Origin: Xanthomonas nasturtii
Lineage (GTDB): Bacteria; Pseudomonadota; Gammaproteobacteria; Xanthomonadales; Xanthomonadaceae
Assembly (NCBI RefSeq): GCF_001660815.1
Contig: NZ_LYMI01000013.1
Coordinates: 1 to 64,000, forward strand
Reading direction: 5' to 3'
Length of the DNA stretch: 64,000 bases
Made by a program: the position numbers and the translations under genes. Under the pieces are notes generated by a model, which was not told the DNA's origin, made no database searches, and worked only from the letters and a program-made list of their open reading frames with translations. Position 1 is the stretch's first letter. Each line of letters begins with the position of its first letter. Shown one piece after another: positions 19,404 to 28,285 of this stretch.

Positions 19404-19409
19404 GCGCAA

Positions 19410-19443
19410 CCATCACGGCGGAGCCAGGGCTCCGCCGTGATGG
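19410..19443 (+). terminator. Strong hairpin after the glutamate dehydrogenase gene
   Basis: A 16-base perfect inverted repeat (19410-19425 and 19428-19443) begins 7 bases after the stop. There is no T-run, so it may protect the mRNA end or act with Rho rather than as a classic intrinsic terminator. Confidence 0.65.
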
Positions 19444-19549
19444 TGTTGGCCAGCATGTGGGTCAGGACTGCATCGACGCATGCGCTAGGTGTCCCCTGCC
19501 AGACAAGTGAGGTCGCCGGTTTTTGCGAGGCCTTTTGCAAGGGATGTTG

Positions 19550-21028
19550 TCAGTGACCTGCCGACAATGTTGCTCCCTCTTGCCTGTGTGTCCCCAGTTT
19601 TTCGATCAGGGTATCGCTGGCCTCGTTGAGTCCGTTGACCTCGACGTCTGCGCCATGGGCGCGCAATTTGAGTACCACCCGATCGAGCGCACCCACTGCG
19701 CTGATGTCCCAGAAATGCGCATGCGTCAAATCGATGATCACCTTCGCTGGCGGACTGAGATAGTCAAAGCTGGTGGCAAACTGACCGGCCGACGCAAAAA
19801 AGACCTGGCCGCGTACGTCGTAAACGCGCACCCCATCGTCGCGGTCGATCTCGACAACACTGAGCATCCGCCCCACTTTACGGGCAAAGAACAGCGCAGA
19901 TAGCAGGACACCTGCAAGCACGCCCTTCGCCAGGTCGTGCGTCCATACGGTGACGATTACCGTGCCGATCATGACCACCGACGAACTCTTCGGGTGCTGT
20001 GTGAGATCGCGCAATGATGTCCAACTGAAAGTGCCGATGCTCACCATGATCATCACGGCAACCAACGCGGCCATGGGGATCTGACGCACCCAAGGCGCAC
20101 CGTAGACCACCATCAGGAGCAGCACGACGCCGGCCGTCATGCAGGACAACCGGCCGCGGCCACCTGACGTGATGTTGATGACCGATTGACCGATCATTGC
20201 GCAACCGGCCATCCCGCCGAAAAGCCCGGAAACGATATTGGCTACGCCCTGGCCAGCACACTCCCGATTACGCTGAGACGGGGTGTCGGTCATATCCTCG
20301 ACGATCTGTGCGGTCATCAACGACTCCAGCAAACCGACCACTGCCAACGTGACCGACACCGGGAACAGGATCCTAAAGGTGTCCAGCGTCCACGGCACCT
20401 CGGGCAGGAGAAACGAAGGCAAGCTGTCGGGTAACGTCCCCATATCGCCGACAGTGCGGATATCCACCTTCCAGTACATGCAGATGGCAGTCATCGCAAC
20501 GATTGCCACAAGCGGGGAGGGCACTGCTTTGGTCAATTGCGGCAAGAGATAGATGATTGCCAAAGCAGCAGCGCACACTGCATAGACTTGCCAGGGCATG
20601 CCGATCAGCTCCGGCAGCTGTGCCAGAAAGATCAGAATCGCCAGCGCATTGACGAACCCGGTGATGACCGAGCGCGAGACGAATCGCATCAATGCACCCA
20701 GCCGTAGCACTCCTGCAATGATTTGCAGTGCGCCGGCGAGCAGCGTGGCTGCGAGCAGATAGTGCAAGCCATGGTCCTTGACCAGATCGACCATCAAGAG
20801 CGCCATGGCACCGGTCGCAGCGGAGATCATGCCAGGGCGTCCCCCAGCGATCGAGGTCACCACTGCAATGCAAAACGCTGCATAGAGTCCCACCTTGGGA
20901 TCGACGCCAGCGATGATCGAGAAGGCGATCGCCTCCGGAATGAGCGCGAGTGCAACGACCAAACCTGCAAGCACATCGCCACGCACGTTGCCGAGCCATT
21001 GCTGGCGCAACGAATAAAACGTTGACAT
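19550..21028 (-). CDS. SulP-family inorganic anion transporter with STAS domain
   Basis: The 492-residue membrane protein begins with [26 protein letters not shown], the SulP signature region, followed by ten or more predicted membrane helices. A cytosolic STAS domain occupies about residues 390-492 ([18 protein letters not shown] and [19 protein letters not shown]). Such proteins move sulfate, bicarbonate or other anions; the substrate here is unknown. I chose the ATG at 21028, where family similarity begins. It is divergent from the arsenic operon, separated by 273 bases. Confidence 0.9.
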   Translation of the reverse strand: MSTFYSLRQQWLGNVRGDVLAGLVVALALIPEAIAFSIIAGVDPKVGLYAAFCIAVVTSIAGGRPGMISAATGAMALLMVDLVKDHGLHYLLAATLLAGALQIIAGVLRLGALMRFVSRSVITGFVNALAILIFLAQLPELIGMPWQVYAVCAAALAIIYLLPQLTKAVPSPLVAIVAMTAICMYWKVDIRTVGDMGTLPDSLPSFLLPEVPWTLDTFRILFPVSVTLAVVGLLESLMTAQIVEDMTDTPSQRNRECAGQGVANIVSGLFGGMAGCAMIGQSVINITSGGRGRLSCMTAGVVLLLMVVYGAPWVRQIPMAALVAVMIMVSIGTFSWTSLRDLTQHPKSSSVVMIGTVIVTVWTHDLAKGVLAGVLLSALFFARKVGRMLSVVEIDRDDGVRVYDVRGQVFFASAGQFATSFDYLSPPAKVIIDLTHAHFWDISAVGALDRVVLKLRAHGADVEVNGLNEASDTLIEKLGTHRQEGATLSAGH

Positions 21029-21262
21029 TGGATTCGACTCCACGCGCCGGAGAGCACACACGGCGCGCACTAAATAAGCGGACAGACCTCACATTCCCTG
21101 AAAAGGGGCACGAAACCGTGTGTGGGTCAGGGCGGCGTCATTAGGGGGGGGGCGAACCGGCGAGTAGCGAGCGCATAGTCTAACTTGCATTTGGGCCTTG
21201 CTCAATGCGTACACGTCGATGGGCACGCACGCCAACAATCCGGCGGCAACGGGCAATGGGCA

Positions 21263-21295
21263 ATTATTGCACTCTACAAGGATTGTTGTAATAAT
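21263..21295. promoter_or_regulatory. Putative ArsR operator upstream of the ars operon
   Basis: ATTATTGCA (21263-21271) and TGTAATAAT (21287-21295) form an inverted repeat with one mismatch around a 15-base spacer. It lies just before the arsR start at 21302 in an unusually AT-rich patch. Placement and AT-rich dyad fit an ArsR-type site. Confidence 0.6.
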
Positions 21296-21301
21296 AGATG
21301 C

Positions 21302-21649
21302 ATGGACGATAACCGTGCTGTCTCTGCCCTTGCCGCGCTTGCGCATGCCGATCGACTGGCCGCATTTCGCATGCTGGTGCGTGCCGGGCCGCAGGGCGTG
21401 CCGTCCGGGGAGATCGCCGATGCGCTATCGATTCCACCAACCCGCATGAGCTTCCATCTTTCAGCGCTGGAGCGCGCCGGTTTGCTGCGCTGCTGGCGGG
21501 ATGGGAGGCGGATCTTCTACGCCGCCAACTACGAAGACATGCGCCAGCTGCTTGCCTTCCTTACCGAGGATTGCTGTTCCGGAAATCCGGATATCTGCCG
21601 CGACCTCATCACACTCACGGCCACTTGCACTGCGGAGACCTGCACATGA
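21302..21649 (+). CDS. arsR: ArsR-family arsenic-responsive repressor
   Basis: This 115-residue winged-helix protein represses the ars operon until arsenite binds. The core runs from LAALAHADRLAAFRMLVRAG to the recognition helix region (PSGEIADALSIPPTRMSFHL) and wing (DGRRIFYAANYEDM). Cysteines sit near the C-terminus (DCCSGNPDICRD and TCTAETCT) rather than in the ELCVCDL motif of the classic enterobacterial type. That spacing is like the ArsR2/ArsR3-type repressors that use C-terminal Cys pairs. Its TGA overlaps the next start (ATGA). Confidence 0.9.
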   Translation: MDDNRAVSALAALAHADRLAAFRMLVRAGPQGVPSGEIADALSIPPTRMSFHLSALERAGLLRCWRDGRRIFYAANYEDMRQLLAFLTEDCCSGNPDICRDLITLTATCTAETCT

Positions 21650-21867
21650 GCGATGCCACGTCCTTCAATGTTCCGCCAAACCACGCGCATGAAAGTGGCG
21701 TCCTGCAGCGTGCAGCCTTCCGGCAGGTGCTTCCTGTCATGGAAAGCCGCATTACCGCGTTTTTCGCCTTGCCGATTGTTTCTCTTCAACAGTCGAGGCT
21801 GACGATGAGTTCGCACGAGATCGGGCACATGGCAGTTGCCTCGATGCCGCGCCAGCAGGTGCCGTGA
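21646..21867 (+). pseudogene. Internally deleted phosphatase-type arsenate reductase (LMW-PTP ArsC) remnant
   Basis: The 73-residue frame starts with MSDATSFNV, which resembles the first strand of low-molecular-weight-phosphatase ArsC proteins. It then jumps to QRAAFRQVLPVMESRITAFFALPIVSLQQ, which fits their last helix (pattern RAAF...R.I..F..LP...L). The P-loop CX5R and about 100 middle residues are missing, so it cannot be active. The start overlaps the arsR stop (ATGA), and the stop is 2 bases before the arsC ATG, as expected for a once-functional operon member. The family match is from memory of the consensus and needs a search. Confidence 0.6.
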
Positions 21868-21869
21868 TC

Positions 21870-22283
21870 ATGGGCGTGATCATCTATCACAATCCGGCCT
21901 GCGGCACGTCCCGTAATACGTTGGAAATGATCCGCCAGTCCGGCGAGACACCCGAGGTCATCGAATACCTGCAGACGCCACCCACCCGGACGACGCTGAT
22001 GGAGCTGATCGCTACGATGGGACTTGCCCCGCGCGACCTGCTGCGCAAGAAAGGTACGCCCTATATGGAACTGGGGCTGGATGATCCAGCGCTGAGCGAT
22101 GACCAGTTACTGGATGCGATGATGGCGCATCCCATCCTGATCAACCGGCCCATCGTCGTGACCGACAAGGGCACCGCGTTGTGCAGGCCATCGGAGAAGG
22201 TGCTGGATTTCCTCAACGATCCAGTCCGCTCCTTCATCAAGGAGGATGGCGAGGTGGTGAGCACGCCGGGAGCGAACGCGTGA
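21870..22283 (+). CDS. arsC: Arsenate reductase, glutaredoxin-dependent (ArsC)
   Basis: This 137-residue cytosolic enzyme reduces arsenate to arsenite with glutathione and glutaredoxin. The catalytic cysteine is C11 in [28 protein letters not shown] supplies the conserved arginines. Length is normal for the plasmid R773-type family. A GTG at 21864 is also possible, but the AGG at 21857-21860 is better spaced from the ATG at 21870. The TGA overlaps the next GTG by four bases. Confidence 0.93.
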   Translation: MGVIIYHNPACGTSRNTLEMIRQSGETPEVIEYLQTPPTRTTLMELIATMGLAPRDLLRKKGTPYMELGLDDPALSDDQLLDAMMAHPILINRPIVVTDKGTALCRPSEKVLDFLNDPVRSFIKEDGEVVSTPGANA

Positions 22284-23005
22284 GCGAGGAAGTCACCAAC
22301 GACCTTCCGAACATCGATACTGCCCAGTTCACCCCTATCGATACGCAATGTCTTGCCGGACCCAACGACCCGGCGCACCCTCCGCGTATCCTGGTGCTGT
22401 ACGGATCGGTGCGTGAGCGCTCCTACTCACGGCTCCTGGCGCAGGAGGCCGCACGATTGCTGCGCTGGTACGGCTGTGAGGTTTGCATCTTCGACCCGCG
22501 TGATCTGCCGCTGCCCGACGGTACAGATGCCTCGCATCCGAAGGTGCAGGAGCTACGGCAGCTTGCCAACTGGTCCGAGGGGATGCTGTGGGTCAGCCCG
22601 GAACGTCATGGCGCCATGAGCGCCATCCTGAAGGCGCAGATCGATTGGATTCCCCTGGCGCTCGGCGCCACGCGGCCCACCCAGGGCAAGACGCTGGCAC
22701 TGATGCAGGTCTGCGGTGGTTCGCAGAGCTTCAACTCGGTCAATCAGATGCGCATTCTGGGCCGCTGGATGCGCATGGTGACCATCCCGAATCAGTCGTC
22801 TGTCGCCAAGGCATTCCTGGAGTTCGATGACGCGGGACGGATGAAGCCTTCGCCGTATTACCAGCGCGTCGTCGACGTTTGCGAGGAGCTGGTGAAGTTC
22901 ACCTGGCTGGTGCGCGGCCGTTCGGCTTATCTCACCGATCGCTATTCCGAACGCATCGAGAGCGCCGAACAACTATCCAAACGCGTCAATCAGCGCGCTA
23001 TCTGA
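22280..23005 (+). CDS. arsH: ArsH, NADPH-dependent FMN reductase of arsenic operons
   Basis: The 241-residue flavodoxin-like protein carries [20 protein letters not shown] (FMN phosphate-binding loop, about residues 34-53). It also has the ArsH-typical [20 protein letters not shown] and [19 protein letters not shown]. ArsH proteins reduce azo dyes and quinones, and some oxidise trivalent organoarsenicals. The GTG at 22280 overlaps the arsC stop (GTGA), which decides the start. It is part of arsR-arsC-arsH-arsB. Confidence 0.92.
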   Translation: MSEEVTNDLPNIDTAQFTPIDTQCLAGPNDPAHPPRILVLYGSVRERSYSRLLAQEAARLLRWYGCEVCIFDPRDLPLPDGTDASHPKVQELRQLANWSEGMLWVSPERHGAMSAILKAQIDWIPLALGATRPTQGKTLALMQVCGGSQSFNSVNQMRILGRWMRMVTIPNQSSVAKAFLEFDDAGRMKPSPYYQRVVDVCEELVKFTWLVRGRSAYLTDRYSERIESAEQLSKRVNQRAI

Positions 23006-23017
23006 CGGACCTGAAGC

Positions 23018-24322
23018 ATGCTCGCTCTTGCGATCTTCGTTGTGACTCTCGTGCTCGTCATCTGGCAGCCACGCGGTCTGGGCATCGGCTGGTCTGCGCT
23101 GGCCGGGGCGGCCGTCGCGTTGGCGACCGGCGTCGTTGGCTGGAACGATGTCGGCACGGTGTGGCACATCGTCTGGGATGCGACGTTTACCTTCGTTGCG
23201 CTGATCGTGATGTCGTTGATTTTGGATAAAGCCGGGTTTTTTGCCTGGGCCGCGCTGCACGTCGCCCGCTGGGGCGGTGGCAACGGCCGAAAACTTTTTC
23301 CGATGATCGTGCTGCTCGGCGCGGCAATCGCCGGGCTGTTCGCCAACGATGGTGCAGCGCTTTTGTTGACACCGATCGTACTCGCCATCTTGCTGCGTCT
23401 GCATTTTCCACCGGCGGGCGCGCTGGCGTTCACCATAGCCTGCGGCTTTATCGCCGATACCGCCAGCCTGCCGCTGGTGGTATCGAATCTGGTCAACATC
23501 GTCACTGCAAATTATTTCGGCGTGCCGTTCGGCCGCTATGCCGCAGTGATGCTTCCGGTGAACCTGATCTCGGTCGCTGCGACCCTGTTGGTCCTGTGGG
23601 TCTGGTTCCGCCGCGATATTCCTGCACGCTACGCCGTCGATGAACTAGAGCCGCCGCACACGGCTATCCGCGATCGGGCAGTCTTTCGCGCGGCGTTCCC
23701 GGTGCTGTCCTTGTTGCTGGTCGGTTACTTCGTGACCGGCCCGCTCGGCGTGCCGATCGCCCTGGTGACAGGGGCTGCCGCGCTATTGCTGATGGCGATT
23801 GCGGGACGATGGCTGACCGGCGGGCGCGGCGCCACCTTGGCGCTGGTCGAGATTCTGCGTGGTGCACCCTGGCAGATCGTCCTGTTCTCGCTGGGCATGT
23901 ACTTGGTGGTATACGGCCTGGGCAACGCATGGCTCACCAGCGCGGCAACCGGCGTTCTGACCTGGTTGGCCGCCCAGGGCGAATTGGTGGCCACCATCGG
24001 GACCGGCTTCGCTGTGGCGGTGCTGGCATCGGTCATGAACAACATGCCCGCGACGCTGGTGGGCGCGTTGGCGATCAATGCGGCCGATGTTCCTGCACAC
24101 ACACGCGAGCTGATGCTCTACGCCAATGTCGTCGGCAACGATCTTGGGCCGAAGTTCACGCCCATCGGATCGCTGGCGACGTTGCTGTGGCTGCATGTCC
24201 TCGCAGACAAGGGGCAGCGCATCACATGGGGCCAGTACATGAAGGTCGGCCTCATCCTGACGCCGCCGGTCCTGCTGGCTGCACTCATCGCATTGTGGGC
24301 TTGGTTAACGATCATTTCCTGA
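23018..24322 (+). CDS. arsB: Arsenite efflux pump ArsB
   Basis: This 434-residue inner-membrane protein has about 12 membrane helices and the ArsB-type segments LFANDGAALLLTPIVLAILL, CGFIADTASLPLVVSNLVNI and NVVGNDLGPKFTPIGSLATL. It extrudes the arsenite made by ArsC using the proton motive force. It starts 12 bases after arsH and is last in the operon. No arsA ATPase is present, so it acts as a secondary carrier. Confidence 0.93.
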   Translation: MLALAIFVVTLVLVIWQPRGLGIGWSALAGAAVALATGVVGWNDVGTVWHIVWDATFTFVALIVMSLILDKAGFFAWAALHVARWGGGNGRKLFPMIVLLGAAIAGLFANDGAALLLTPIVLAILLRLHFPPAGALAFTIACGFIADTASLPLVVSNLVNIVTANYFGVPFGRYAAVMLPVNLISVAATLLVLWVWFRRDIPARYAVDELEPPHTAIRDRAVFRAAFPVLSLLLVGYFVTGPLGVPIALVTGAAALLLMAIAGRWLTGGRGATLALVEILRGAPWQIVLFSLGMYLVVYGLGNAWLTSAATGVLTWLAAQGELVATIGTGFAVAVLASVMNNMPATLVGALAINAADVPAHTRELMLYANVVGNDLGPKFTPIGSLATLLWLHVLADKGQRITWGQYMKVGLILTPPVLLAALIALWAWLTIIS

Positions 24323-24418
24323 GCTGGTAGGCATCGTGCATCTGTAAGAACAGGTGCGCTCCACGCCTGCCTGTCCGGCCGACGCGCTGCCGAGACTGCT
24401 GACACGAACGCGTAGGGC

Positions 24419-25420
24419 TCATCTCATCTTGACGACCACCTTGCCTTTTGCGCGCCCCTTGGCCAGATACTCCAACGCCTGCGCTGCCTGCTCGAACGGG
24501 AACACCGTGTCGATGACCGGGCGGATGCGTCCGGCTTCGAGCAGTTCGCCGAGTTTGGCCAGTTGCGCGCCGTCCGGGCGAACGAACAGAAATGCGTAGG
24601 ACACGTCGCGCTTTTTGGCCAGGCGTTTGATCTTGCGGCTCATCAGCCCGAACACCAGCGTCAGCAGACCGTTCAAGCGCCGGGCGCGGGCGAAGGCCGC
24701 ATCCAGCGGCCCGACGAGCGAGACGATCTTGCCGCCGGCCCTGAGAATGCCGACAGATTTTTCCAGTGCATCGCCCTTGGTTGTGCCCAGCACTACGTCG
24801 TAGCCGCGCAGCACGTTTTCGAATTCCTGGGTCTTGTAATCGACCACATCATCAGCGCCCAGGGCGCGCACCAGTTGCACGTTGCCGGTACTGGTGGTGG
24901 TTCCTACGTGCGCGCCGATCTGCTTTGCGAGCTGGATGGCGAAGGTGCCGATGCCGCCGGAGCCGGCGGGAATGAAGACCTTCTGGCCGCGCTGCAGCCC
25001 GGCGCGCTCGGTCAGCGCTTGCCAGGAGGTGAGCCCGACCATGGGAATGGACGCGGCCTGGACGAAATCCAGGTTCGCCGGTTTCAGCGCGGCGGCGCTT
25101 TCGGGTACCACCGCAAATTCGGCGAGCGAGCCGGTGCCCAGATCGAACACGCTGGCAAACACGGCATCGCCTTTCTTGAAGCGGGTGACGCCGCTGCCGA
25201 CCTCGGCGACGATGCCTGCCAGATCGCTGCCCAGCGTGGCAGGCAGGTCGAACTCGAGCACCGGTTTGAATATTCCGGTCATGACCATGTTGTCGATCGG
25301 GTTGACCGATGCCGCGTGCACTTCGACCAGTATTTCGTCGGGTTTCAAGGCCGGCTGTGGCAGCTCGGAAAAACCGACTCCGGGCGATTTGCCATAACGC
25401 TGGAAGGTGAGCGCTTTCAT
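24419..25420 (-). CDS. NADPH-dependent quinone reductase-like alcohol dehydrogenase (MDR family)
   Basis: This 333-residue protein has a GroES-like domain at the N-terminus (MKALTFQRYG through ATLGSDLAGIV) and a Rossmann domain with AGSGGIGTFAIQLAK near residue 150. It lacks the zinc ligands of true alcohol dehydrogenases, so it belongs with the quinone oxidoreductases. I chose the ATG at 25420. It follows the SDR gene by 155 bases and may be in the same TetR-controlled reductase set. The natural substrate is not evident. Confidence 0.85.
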   Translation of the reverse strand: MKALTFQRYGKSPGVGFSELPQPALKPDEILVEVHAASVNPIDNMVMTGIFKPVLEFDLPATLGSDLAGIVAEVGSGVTRFKKGDAVFASVFDLGTGSLAEFAVVPESAAALKPANLDFVQAASIPMVGLTSWQALTERAGLQRGQKVFIPAGSGGIGTFAIQLAKQIGAHVGTTTSTGNVQLVRALGADDVVDYKTQEFENVLRGYDVVLGTTKGDALEKSVGILRAGGKIVSLVGPLDAAFARARRLNGLLTLVFGLMSRKIKRLAKKRDVSYAFLFVRPDGAQLAKLGELLEAGRIRPVIDTVFPFEQAAQALEYLAKGRAKGKVVVKMR

Positions 25421-25575
25421 GTAGTTGGAAGTCCAATCCTGTCGTTGGGTAGGCGTGGCCGGGTGCTGTACGCGTCCCGTAGCCGTCACCTGTTGCGTTC
25501 GCGCATCACGCCTCACCCACGCGCCCGCGGCAGTCGCCTTGCCGACTGCCGCGGGCAGGGCACCGGCGTGAATCG

Positions 25576-26331
25576 TCAGTTGCGTAGCTGGTAGCGCTGC
25601 GCCGCGGTCGCCTGCCGCAGATCGGACAACAAGCCCTGGCGTGCGCCATCCAGTGCATCCCAACGCTCGGCCACATGCAGCGGCGGAATGGTCACCAGCT
25701 CGCGACGATCGAAGCCGACCAGTGCAGCGTCGACCAGTTCGCCGACATCCATCAGGTCGCTGAGCGTGTTGATGTCGATCCCTGCACGCTCCCAGATCTC
25801 GGTGCGCGTACCGGCCGGCAGCACTGCCTGCACGTACACGCCCTTGGCGCCAAGCTCCAGGTGCAGGCCCTGCGACAGGAACAGCACGAAGGCCTTGGTG
25901 GCGCCATACACGCTCATGCCGAATTCGGGAGCCAAGCCCACCACCGAGCCGAGGTTGACGATTGCGCCGCTACCGGACTGCGCAAAGCGCGGGGCGACAG
26001 CAGCGGAAAGGCGCGTCAGGGCGGTGATATTGAGCGCGACCAGGCGTTCGATCGTGTCGGCGTTCTGCTCCAGGATGCCGCCGGACTGGGCGATGCCGGC
26101 GTTGTTGATCAGCACGCCGATCTGCGCATCGGCATGCTGGGTGAGGTCGGCCTGCAGTACATCGACACTGATGCCGTGTGCGTTCTGCAGGCGCGCCGCA
26201 AGGGCATCCAGGCGTGCCTTGTCGCGGGCGACCAGCACGAGGTTGTGGCCGCGTTGCGCGAAGCGTTCGGCGTAGACGGCACCGATCCCGGTGGATGCGC
26301 CAGTGATGAGGACAGTGGGAAGCGTGGTCAT
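25576..26331 (-). CDS. Short-chain dehydrogenase/reductase
   Basis: This 251-residue classical SDR has the cofactor loop TGASTGIG (residues 11-18), the NNAG strand and the catalytic set S...YGATK (GSVVGLAPEFGMSVYGATK). It reduces an unidentified carbonyl compound with NAD(P)H. It lies 50 bases downstream of the old yellow enzyme gene, so the two are probably cotranscribed. Confidence 0.88.
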   Translation of the reverse strand: MTTLPTVLITGASTGIGAVYAERFAQRGHNLVLVARDKARLDALAARLQNAHGISVDVLQADLTQHADAQIGVLINNAGIAQSGGILEQNADTIERLVALNITALTRLSAAVAPRFAQSGSGAIVNLGSVVGLAPEFGMSVYGATKAFVLFLSQGLHLELGAKGVYVQAVLPAGTRTEIWERAGIDINTLSDLMDVGELVDAALVGFDRRELVTIPPLHVAERWDALDGARQGLLSDLRQATAAQRYQLRN

Positions 26332-26381
26332 GGTGGATTCCTGAGTTCAGAAGGTGTGGCGAATGGCGTTGGCAGGACGCA

Positions 26382-27464
26382 TTAGCCGGAGACGGTCGGG
26401 TAATCGGTGTAGCCCTCGGCACCGCCGCCGTAGAGCGTGGCCGGATTCAGCGGTGCCAGCGGCGCGCCACGTTGCAGGCGTTCGACCAGATCCGGGTTGC
26501 TGATGAAGGCGCGGCCGAACGCGAACAGGTCGGCCTTGCCCTCGCTGAGTTGGGTGGTGGCCAGCGGCTGGTCGTAACCGTTGTTGGCCAGGTAGGTGCG
26601 CGTGAACCGGCTGCGTAACGCGTCGTAGTCGAACGCGGCGAAATCGCGCGGGCCACCGGTCGCGCCTTCGACCACATGCAGATACACGATGCCCAGGGCG
26701 TCGAGTTGCTCGGCGATGTAATCGTATTGCGGCTGCGGGTCGCTGCCGGAGATGCCGCTTGCCGGCGACACCGGCGAGATGCGCACGCCGGTACGCTCGG
26801 CGCCGATTTCCTTGGCCACCGCAGCGACAACCTCCAGCAACAGACGTGCACGATTTTCGATCGAGCCGCCGTAGGCATCGTTGCGCTGGTTGGCACCGTC
26901 CTTGATGAACTGCTCCAGCAGGTAGCCGTTGGCGGCGTGGATTTCGACGCCGTCGAAGCCGGCGGCAATCGCATTGGCGGCGGTCTGGCGGAAGTCATCG
27001 ACGATGCCGGGCAATTCGTCCAGTTCCAGCGCGCGTGGCTCGGAGACATCGGCAAAGCCGTTGTTGACGAACACCTTGGCCGCTGCGCGGATTGCCGAGG
27101 GCGCAACCGGTGCGGCGCCGCCTGGCTGCAGGTCCACGTGCGAGACCCGGCCCACATGCCACAGCTGCACGAAGATGCGCCCGCCCCTGGCATGCACCGC
27201 GTTGGTGACCGCGCGCCAGCCGGCGATCTGCTCGGGCGTGTACAGGCCGGGGGTGTCCTGATAGCCCTGCGCTTGCGGCGAGATTTGCGTGGCCTCGGTG
27301 ATGATCAGGCCGGCCGACGCACGCTGGGCGTAATAGATGGCGGCCAGCGCGCTGGGCACCAGGCCGGCGCCGGCCCGGTTGCGGGTCAGCGGGGCCATCA
27401 CGACGCGATTGGCCAGCGTCAGCGTGCCCAGGGCATAGGGTTCGAACAGCGAAGAGCGGGTCAT
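26382..27464 (-). CDS. Alkene reductase, old yellow enzyme family (NemA-like)
   Basis: This 360-residue FMN flavoprotein reduces activated C=C bonds or nitro compounds with NADPH. It shows MAPLTRNRA, the substrate-binding pair in IHAANGYLLEQFI (His...Asn) and DGANQRNDAYGGSIENRAR. The TIM-barrel phosphate-binding end is AFGRAFISNPDLVERL, and YTDYP lies near the C-terminus. It is the first gene after the divergent TetR-type regulator, a common arrangement for electrophile-responsive reductases such as nemRA. Confidence 0.92.
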   Translation of the reverse strand: MTRSSLFEPYALGTLTLANRVVMAPLTRNRAGAGLVPSALAAIYYAQRASAGLIITEATQISPQAQGYQDTPGLYTPEQIAGWRAVTNAVHARGGRIFVQLWHVGRVSHVDLQPGGAAPVAPSAIRAAAKVFVNNGFADVSEPRALELDELPGIVDDFRQTAANAIAAGFDGVEIHAANGYLLEQFIKDGANQRNDAYGGSIENRARLLLEVVAAVAKEIGAERTGVRISPVSPASGISGSDPQPQYDYIAEQLDALGIVYLHVVEGATGGPRDFAAFDYDALRSRFTRTYLANNGYDQPLATTQLSEGKADLFAFGRAFISNPDLVERLQRGAPLAPLNPATLYGGGAEGYTDYPTVSG

Positions 27465-27511
27465 TGGCGGTGCTCAGACGGAAGGGTTGGCAAAGATTAC
27501 GACCAAAATCT

Positions 27512-27529
27512 AACATGTCAACATGTTGA
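27512..27529. promoter_or_regulatory. Putative TetR operator between reductase operon and regulator
   Basis: AACATGTCAACATGTT (27512-27527) is a 7-base inverted repeat around CA. It overlaps the perfect 12-base palindrome TCAACATGTTGA (27518-27529). It lies in the 130-base divergent gap, so one regulator could control both sides. Confidence 0.6.
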
Positions 27530-27594
27530 TTACGGTCGACATCAATGTATCTTTCAGGCTCCCCAGTCCCGCATCCCCACGGAGTGACCCCACG

Positions 27595-28170
27595 ATGAAA
27601 GTGACCAAGGCCCAGGCCCAGGCCAACCGGGCGCATGTCGTCGAAACGGCATCGGTGCTGTTTCGCGAGCGCGGATACGACGGCATCGGCATTGCCGATC
27701 TGATGGCCGCCGCAGGCTTCACCCATGGCGGGTTCTACAAGCAGTTCCGCTCCAAGGCGGATCTGATGGCCGAGTCGGCAGCCTGTGGCCTGGCCAACAT
27801 CGCTGCGCAGAGCGCGCACGTGGACAAGGCGGATTTCGTCAATTTCTATCTGTCCCGCGGACACCGCGACAGCCCTGCCACCGGTTGCACGATGGCCGCG
27901 CTCGGCGCCGATGCCGCGCGTCAGCCGGAAGAAGTGCGCGAGGCGTTTGCGGTGGGGGTGGAGAACGTGTTGACTGCGCTCGACCGTAGCGGCGCAGCGC
28001 CCGGCACCGCCGAGGCCGCGCATGAGCGCGCCAGCAACCTGGACATCATGGCGCACGCCATCGGCGCGATCGTGTTGTCGCGGTCGTGCCCGAACGATTC
28101 GCCGCTGGCCGACGAAATCATCGCGGTGTGTCGTGAGCAGATCCTGTCGTCGTTGCAGCCATCCAATTGA
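27595..28170 (+). CDS. TetR/AcrR-family regulator divergent to the reductase operon
   Basis: This 191-residue protein has an N-terminal helix-turn-helix (about residues 25-50, IGIADLMAAAGFTHGGFYKQF) and a helical effector domain. The FTHGGFYKQFRSKADL wording matches the AcrR-like group found beside oxidoreductases. ATG at 27595 follows GGAG by 9 bases. A cysteine (C71) and another within GCTMAALGADA could sense electrophiles, but this is speculation. Confidence 0.88.
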   Translation: MKVTKAQAQANRAHVVETASVLFRERGYDGIGIADLMAAAGFTHGGFYKQFRSKADLMAESAACGLANIAAQSAHVDKADFVNFYLSRGHRDSPATGCTMAALGADAARQPEEVREAFAVGVENVLTALDRSGAAPGTAEAAHERASNLDIMAHAIGAIVLSRSCPNDSPLADEIIAVCREQILSSLQPSN

Positions 28171-28285
28171 CCGATGCACGAGGGACGAGTCACGCAAGGC
28201 GACGGTTTGCGCCGCGCAACGGCGACGCGCTACATCACGATACCTGCTGAGGTGCTGCCGTGCTTATCGCTGATCGCAACACGCT

